A DNA stretch of 36,464 nucleotides from an uncultured Caulobacterales bacterium (GTDB lineage Bacteria > Pseudomonadota > Alphaproteobacteria > Caulobacterales > Maricaulaceae): assembly GCA_937923965.1 (NCBI GenBank), contig CALDTL010000043.1:1-36464 (forward strand). Direction: 5' to 3'. The notes below the pieces were generated by a model. The model saw nothing but the letters and a program-made list of their open reading frames with translations. It ran no database searches and was not told where the DNA came from. This document shows positions 32,821-36,464 of the stretch, piece after piece (position 1 is the stretch's first letter; every line of letters begins with the position of its first letter). The translations under genes and the position numbers were made by a program.

Positions 32821-33552
32821 CTACCATTGCAGGCGTCCCGCGCGGCGGTGAATCAAAATATAAAAAATGATGAGAAGTCCCGCAAAAGAAAACCACGTCA
32901 GCATATAATCCCTGTGGTTATTTCGGATGGTGGGCCGGCGGACGGGTAGATCGGCAGATGAAGTCATAGAGTCGCGACCAGACTCCGTCGACTCTACAAT
33001 GTCGATGTAATGTGTCTTGATTGTATCTTCTTCGCCCCAGTCTCCGCTTTGGTTAAACTTAAACCAGCGATTGGCCTCGGGATTGGGTTGTGATTTTAGC
33101 TTGGCTTCAACAAAACCCATAGGGTGATCTTCTCGCACATAGCCAATGTGCCATGGCGAAATATCACTTGTGCAACAAACGGAGGTCTTTTCCGGTTTGT
33201 CTTTATCTTCAACAGTGTCAAACCTTGCAAAGACATATCCATATTCTGTGAAGAGGTCCCAATATATGCCGCCCGTCTGTGTTTTGTAGACTGCATAAAT
33301 TGGAGCCCCAGTCACCTGTGGCGCTTGAAATTCTATCCGCCGAAAATCGACGGGCTCACCGGCTGCAATCGCGCGTTCCAAATCCGCCAATGACCTTAGC
33401 GGCGGCGCCGTGACAGAGGCCTCGACCTCTGCCAATAAATCCGTTTTCCATTGCAGACGTTGATATTGCCAAACCCCTAGCGAAATCAAAATTGCGAGCA
33501 TAATCGCCACAATTGCGGTGAGCCATGGCATCGGACGGAATTGGACGCTCAT
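32821..33552 (-). CDS. SURF1-family cytochrome oxidase assembly protein
   Basis: 243 residues from the ATG at 33552, whose ATGA overlaps the stop of the DUF983 gene. There are two membrane helices near the ends: about 8-28 (LTAIVAIMLAILISLGVWQYQRLQW, split here as LTAIVAIMLAILISLG and VWQYQRLQW) and about 215-235 (DYMLTWFSFAGLLIIFYIL). The periplasmic loop lies between. The LGVWQ.QRLxWK and NHxxYxxTWFS patterns define SURF1. The middle has two adjacent cysteines (VCCTSDISPWHIG), which are unusual. It helps heme a insertion into subunit I. Confidence 0.92.
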   Translation of the reverse strand: MSVQFRPMPWLTAIVAIMLAILISLGVWQYQRLQWKTDLLAEVEASVTAPPLRSLADLERAIAAGEPVDFRRIEFQAPQVTGAPIYAVYKTQTGGIYWDLFTEYGYVFARFDTVEDKDKPEKTSVCCTSDISPWHIGYVREDHPMGFVEAKLKSQPNPEANRWFKFNQSGDWGEEDTIKTHYIDIVESTESGRDSMTSSADLPVRRPTIRNNHRDYMLTWFSFAGLLIIFYILIHRRAGRLQW

Positions 33553-33938
33553 GTCTTGAAGTCCTGTGCCCGCACTTCCCGCGCCTTTCGCTGCCAAGAA
33601 ATATTAAACATGATACCCCGCATGAGGCGCAGCAACCACAAGCAAACGCCGATGATGATGAGGCCCCATAGAATAAAGGTCACGGCGAGGGGCGGGTTCA
33701 AAATCATATGAAACCCAAGCGCCATCGGGATGATAAAAATGCCGACGATGAAGATAACAAAAACGGCGGGACCGTCACCTGTATCTTCATTTGTGAAGTC
33801 CGCGCCGCAAGCGGCGCAGTTATCGACGAATGAGAGCAGAGATTTAAATAACCGGCCTTCGCCGCAGTCTGGACATCGGCCTGCGAGGCCTGTTTGGACC
33901 GGCGGTAATCGCCGCCGACCCCGCCGAGGTGTCGCCAT
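33549..33938 (-). CDS. DUF983 membrane protein with zinc-ribbon motif
   Basis: 129 residues. A basic N terminus precedes two CxxC pairs (C22/C25 in RCPDCGEG and C41/C44 in CAACGADF), forming a likely zinc ribbon. Two membrane helices follow, roughly 58-78 (AVFVIFIVGIFIIPMALGF) and 83-107. DUF983 genes sit between ctaE and SURF1 in many alphaproteobacteria, suggesting a part in oxidase biogenesis; the exact role is not known to me. It is 12 bases after ctaE. Confidence 0.9.
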   Translation of the reverse strand: MATPRRGRRRLPPVQTGLAGRCPDCGEGRLFKSLLSFVDNCAACGADFTNEDTGDGPAVFVIFIVGIFIIPMALGFHMILNPPLAVTFILWGLIIIGVCLWLLRLMRGIMFNISWQRKAREVRAQDFKT

Positions 33939-33950
33939 TAGTCTTCTGAC

Positions 33951-34916
33951 CTACATGCCCACGGCGAAGATGATGTAAACAAAGGCGAAGAGGAAGAGCC
34001 AAACCACATCAACAAAATGCCAATACCAAGCGGCCGCTTCTAGGCCAAAATGTTTCTCTGGTCGCAAGCCGCCCTTCATAAGACGAAGATACATAACCGC
34101 CAGGAAAATGGTCCCGATCAAAACGTGCAACCCATGAAAACCCGTTGCCATAAAGAAAGCAGATCCAAAGGCATCATTAGAAAGCCAAGGATGGTGACCA
34201 TCGGTATTATAGTGGAAGAGTTCGAGGTATTCATAGCCCTGAACAAAGGTAAAGAGAATCCCGAGCAAAACAGTAAGTCCTAGTCCCCATTTCGCGCCCT
34301 TACGATCTCCGTGGATTAACGCGTGATGGGCCCAAGTCACTGTTGTCCCAGACAGCAGCAAGATAATCGTGTTCATGAGCGGTAGGTTCCACGGATCAAC
34401 ACCTTTCACGCCGGGCGCCATAGAGGTCGCATATTCGTCAGCATTTTCGAGTATATCAGGATTCCACTTCGCGCGCATTTTATGGAAGAGGCCAAGTTCG
34501 AAGAACATCCAGAACCAGCCGACAAAGAACATGGCTTCTTGCATGATAAACATGATCATGCCGTAGCGCAGACCAATATCTACAACGGGGGTATGGTCGC
34601 CGGCTTTACTTTCGGCGGCGACATCTTTCCACCACGCAAACATAACGTAGGCGGCGAAAAGACTGCCCAAGACAAGCAATATCCAGCCGCCATCCGCGCC
34701 AATTTTATCGGCGGCGGGGCGATAGCTGTCTTGCAAGCTGTCGAGACCTTTGGAGAAGAACCATTCCATCATCGGCGACTCGCCCGTGCGGGGCGTGAGC
34801 CCTGCGAAGAACACCACCATTCCTGCGCCCCAAATCAGGGCGGCAATACCGGATAAAAATGGCCATGGAGACGGCGGAATGAGGTGATAGTCGTGTTCGA
34901 CGGCGTGTCCGGCCAT
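33951..34916 (-). CDS. ctaE: cytochrome c oxidase subunit III
   Basis: A 321-residue seven-helix subunit of aa3-type oxidase. Diagnostic blocks are HDYHLIPPSPWPFL (8-21), FIMQEAMFFVGWFWMFF, SGTTVTWAHHALI and TGFHGLHVLIGTIFLAV, ending YWHFVDVVWLFLFAFVYI. It is longer than usual because of a loop after helix 1 (about 45-80) that includes PMMEWFFSKGLDSLQDS. Subunits I and II are not in the window. It lies 99 bases after ctaG. Confidence 0.97.
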   Translation of the reverse strand: MAGHAVEHDYHLIPPSPWPFLSGIAALIWGAGMVVFFAGLTPRTGESPMMEWFFSKGLDSLQDSYRPAADKIGADGGWILLVLGSLFAAYVMFAWWKDVAAESKAGDHTPVVDIGLRYGMIMFIMQEAMFFVGWFWMFFELGLFHKMRAKWNPDILENADEYATSMAPGVKGVDPWNLPLMNTIILLLSGTTVTWAHHALIHGDRKGAKWGLGLTVLLGILFTFVQGYEYLELFHYNTDGHHPWLSNDAFGSAFFMATGFHGLHVLIGTIFLAVMYLRLMKGGLRPEKHFGLEAAAWYWHFVDVVWLFLFAFVYIIFAVGM

Positions 34917-35015
34917 GAGAGAACTCTTGTCTTTAGATTCGCGCGGGGATCGCGCGAGATGAATATTCAGCGTCTATAGACCCCGACTGCCCTCGCCGCA
35001 ATATGGCAAGATAGA

Positions 35016-35588
35016 TTAGTTCGTCGCGGCCACAGTGGTTTGCGCAGATTTCTGAGCGGGCATTGTGCCCTCTTCTGCTGGGAAAAATGTGTAGCTGAGC
35101 GTGATACTTTTGACCTCGTTCAAACGTTTGTCCTCATCCATTTGCGGGTCCACAAAGAAGATTACGGGAAGGTTGATTTTGCCGCCCGCCGGGATGAGTT
35201 GTTCTTCAAAACAAAAGCAATCGGTTTTGACGAAAAACGGTGCGGCTTTGATGGGCATAACGTTAAAATTCGCGACACCAATAACCGGCTCATCGGAGGT
35301 GTTTTCAACCGTGTAATACGCCAATCCCGACTGTCCGAGTTTCACATCCATACGGCGTTGAACCGGGCGGAACTTCCACGGTAAATCTTGTGCGACATTT
35401 GAGTCAAATTCCACGGTTACTGTGCGGTCTATGACCTCGGACAGATTATCCTCGGCAATTTTAGGGGTTCCGCCATATCCAGTGACTTTGCAAAAAGTAT
35501 CGTAAAGCGGGTCTGATGCGAACCCGAGACCCAGCATAGCGACACCTACGCCAGAGAGGATAAAGAGAGTTTTCCGATTAGACTGCAT
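35016..35588 (-). CDS. ctaG: cytochrome c oxidase assembly protein CtaG (Cox11)
   Basis: A 190-residue copper chaperone that builds the CuB centre of subunit I. One N-terminal membrane helix (about 7-25) is followed by a periplasmic immunoglobulin-like domain. The copper-binding CFCF motif is at 124-127 in KTDCFCFEEQ, and Cys33 is a further conserved thiol (FCKVTGYGG). VFFVDPQM-like IFFVDPQMDED and LSYTFFPAE follow. Its start overlaps the small ORF upstream by 11 bases. Confidence 0.97.
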   Translation of the reverse strand: MQSNRKTLFILSGVGVAMLGLGFASDPLYDTFCKVTGYGGTPKIAEDNLSEVIDRTVTVEFDSNVAQDLPWKFRPVQRRMDVKLGQSGLAYYTVENTSDEPVIGVANFNVMPIKAAPFFVKTDCFCFEEQLIPAGGKINLPVIFFVDPQMDEDKRLNEVKSITLSYTFFPAEEGTMPAQKSAQTTVAATN

Positions 35589-35742
35589 TTGGTAATTCGC
35601 CTCTTGAAACCATTGTCACAAATACGAGGATGACGAATAGCAGTAAACCTAGGGCTAAGGCGATGTTACGTTTTGTCCTAGCCCTGATTACTTCGGCTGT
35701 TGGCTCGACAAATGTCTTGGGCGTATCGCGATATTCTTTCAT
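35578..35742 (-). CDS. 54-residue single-helix membrane protein between ctaB and ctaG (CoxF-like)
   Basis: A short frame from the ATG at 35742 to the TAA at 35578. The product starts MKEYRDTPKTFVEPTAEVIR. A basic RARTKRNIA stretch and one membrane helix (ALALGLLLFVILVFVTMV, about 28-45) follow. The ctaB TGA overlaps its ATG by one base, and its end overlaps ctaG by 11 bases, strong signs of a translated gene. A tiny membrane protein in this place is common in alphaproteobacteria and is often annotated CoxF or hypothetical. Function is unknown; a role in oxidase assembly is inference from position. Confidence 0.8.
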   Translation of the reverse strand: MKEYRDTPKTFVEPTAEVIRARTKRNIALALGLLLFVILVFVTMVSRGELPNAV

Positions 35743-36464
35743 CAGGCAGCTCCTACCAAAAGATAATCCACGCCGATGAGCGCAAACATCGCAAAAAGAT
35801 AAATTATAGAAAAAGCAAAGAGATTACGGGCATCTCGGTCGCCTTTTTGGACCTCGTAAAGACTTTCCGGTTGAATGTCATCCTTCTCGCCGGCGCGGGA
35901 CTTCCAGACCTTAAAGGCTAGAGCCAAGAAGCCAGCATTTAATAGAAATGCGCCGAAAGCATAGATCGACCCGCCGAGACCTGTAAAAACTGGCGCCGCT
36001 GAAACAGCGGTCAAAACGGCAGAATAACCAAAAATCTGGTTTCGCGTCGAATTTGGCCCGGCAACATTCGGCATCATGGGAATGCCGACGCGGCCATAAT
36101 CGCTCAGCTTATAGAGTGCGAGCGCCCAGAAATGCGGCGGCGTCCAGATGAAGATAATCAGGAAAAGAATAGTGCTGTCCCAGGTCACTGTTCCGGTCAC
36201 GGCGGCATAACCAATCATAGGCGGCAAGGCACCCGGAGCGCCGCCTATCACAATATTCTGAGGCGTGCGGCGCTTTAGCCACATCGTGTAAACCACAACA
36301 TAAAAGAAGATCGTAAAAGCGAGCAGGCCTGCCGCGACGTAATTGGTCGCAAGGGCCAACATCCACACAGAAACCACGGAGAGCAAAAACCCAAAGGTGA
36401 GCGCGGTGCCCGGCGCCATAACGCCGCGCGGGAGAGGCCGTTTTTTCGTCCGGGTGATCTGGGC
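35742..36464 (-). CDS. ctaB: protoheme IX farnesyltransferase (heme O synthase), 5' end outside window
   Basis: A partial gene: the open frame continues through the window edge, with RTKKRPLPRGV encoded in 36420-36455. That is the conserved UbiA-type RTxxRPLPxG block, so about 85 N-terminal residues are missing. Visible further motifs are NIVIGGAPGALPPMIGYAAVTG, split here as NIVIGGAPGALPP and MIGYAAVTG, then IFIWTPPHFWALAL and DYGRVGIPMMPNV. Several membrane helices are present. It farnesylates heme b to heme O for the oxidase encoded alongside. Its stop overlaps the start of the 54-residue ORF. Confidence 0.96.
   Translation of the reverse strand, partial: AQITRTKKRPLPRGVMAPGTALTFGFLLSVVSVWMLALATNYVAAGLLAFTIFFYVVVYTMWLKRRTPQNIVIGGAPGALPPMIGYAAVTGTVTWDSTILFLIIFIWTPPHFWALALYKLSDYGRVGIPMMPNVAGPNSTRNQIFGYSAVLTAVSAAPVFTGLGGSIYAFGAFLLNAGFLALAFKVWKSRAGEKDDIQPESLYEVQKGDRDARNLFAFSIIYLFAMFALIGVDYLLVGAA

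Noticed and set aside
34917-35015. TCGCGCG-type palindrome between ctaG and ctaE as terminator
   Set aside because: The stem is short and self-complementary and no T run follows; probably chance in GC-rich spacer.

Overview
This window looks like chromosomal core DNA from an alphaproteobacterium, most likely a stalked or prosthecate marine type close to Hyphomonadaceae/Maricaulales. That placement is inference. It rests on a CcrM-type GANTC methyltransferase, a split glycine decarboxylase (gcvPA/gcvPB), paired b and b' subunits of ATP synthase, the order mutY - DUF721 - DsbA - smc, a ctaB-ctaG-ctaE-DUF983-SURF1 oxidase block, and moderate GC with many GCG/GCC codons. No phage, plasmid, CRISPR or transposase gene was seen.

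Layout. 1-453 holds perhaps the tail of one gene and little else. 454-6538 (all minus strand) carries a polyhydroxyalkanoate (PHA) block: a small phasin, a class II PHA synthase (phaC), an intracellular depolymerase (phaZ), a PhaF-like granule protein with a histone-like tail, a PhaD-like TetR regulator, then metY. This gene set is close to the medium-chain-length PHA locus of Pseudomonas (phaC-Z-D-F-I) and is the most unusual part of the window. 6826-8504 holds ccrM and a DUF2853 gene, each with a clear terminator. 8467-15068 holds mutY (minus), then a DciA-like gene, two DsbA-like thiol oxidoreductases and smc (plus). 15402-17962 is the F0 operon atpI-B-E-F'-F with a terminator.

18125-23522 (minus) is the glycine cleavage operon: a promoter overlapping two GANTC sites, a tandem glycine riboswitch, gcvT, gcvH, two very small ORFs, gcvPA, a MITE-like element of about 190 bp with 28-bp terminal inverted repeats, and gcvPB. 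A small unknown gene with a Gln/Pro-rich tail diverges from its promoter. 23955-26324 (minus) is argS and a lipoprotein. 26453-28969 (plus) is ispH, rnhA and a secreted beta-propeller protein. 28971-30932 (minus) is an SPFH/NfeD pair with an unknown gene. A peroxiredoxin and a YqgE/AlgH protein diverge at about 31.5 kb. 32244-36464 (minus) is a cytochrome oxidase assembly cluster (ctaB partial, a 54-residue membrane protein, ctaG, ctaE, DUF983, SURF1) ending in an acetyltransferase.

Most genes are ordinary housekeeping genes. The points worth following are the Pseudomonas-type PHA cluster, the two phasins with basic tails at opposite ends, the GANTC-overlapped riboswitch promoter in a window that also encodes the GANTC methylase, and the palindromic element lodged inside the gcvP pair. 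Gene identities were recognised by reading motifs and recalling family sequences; no database search was run.
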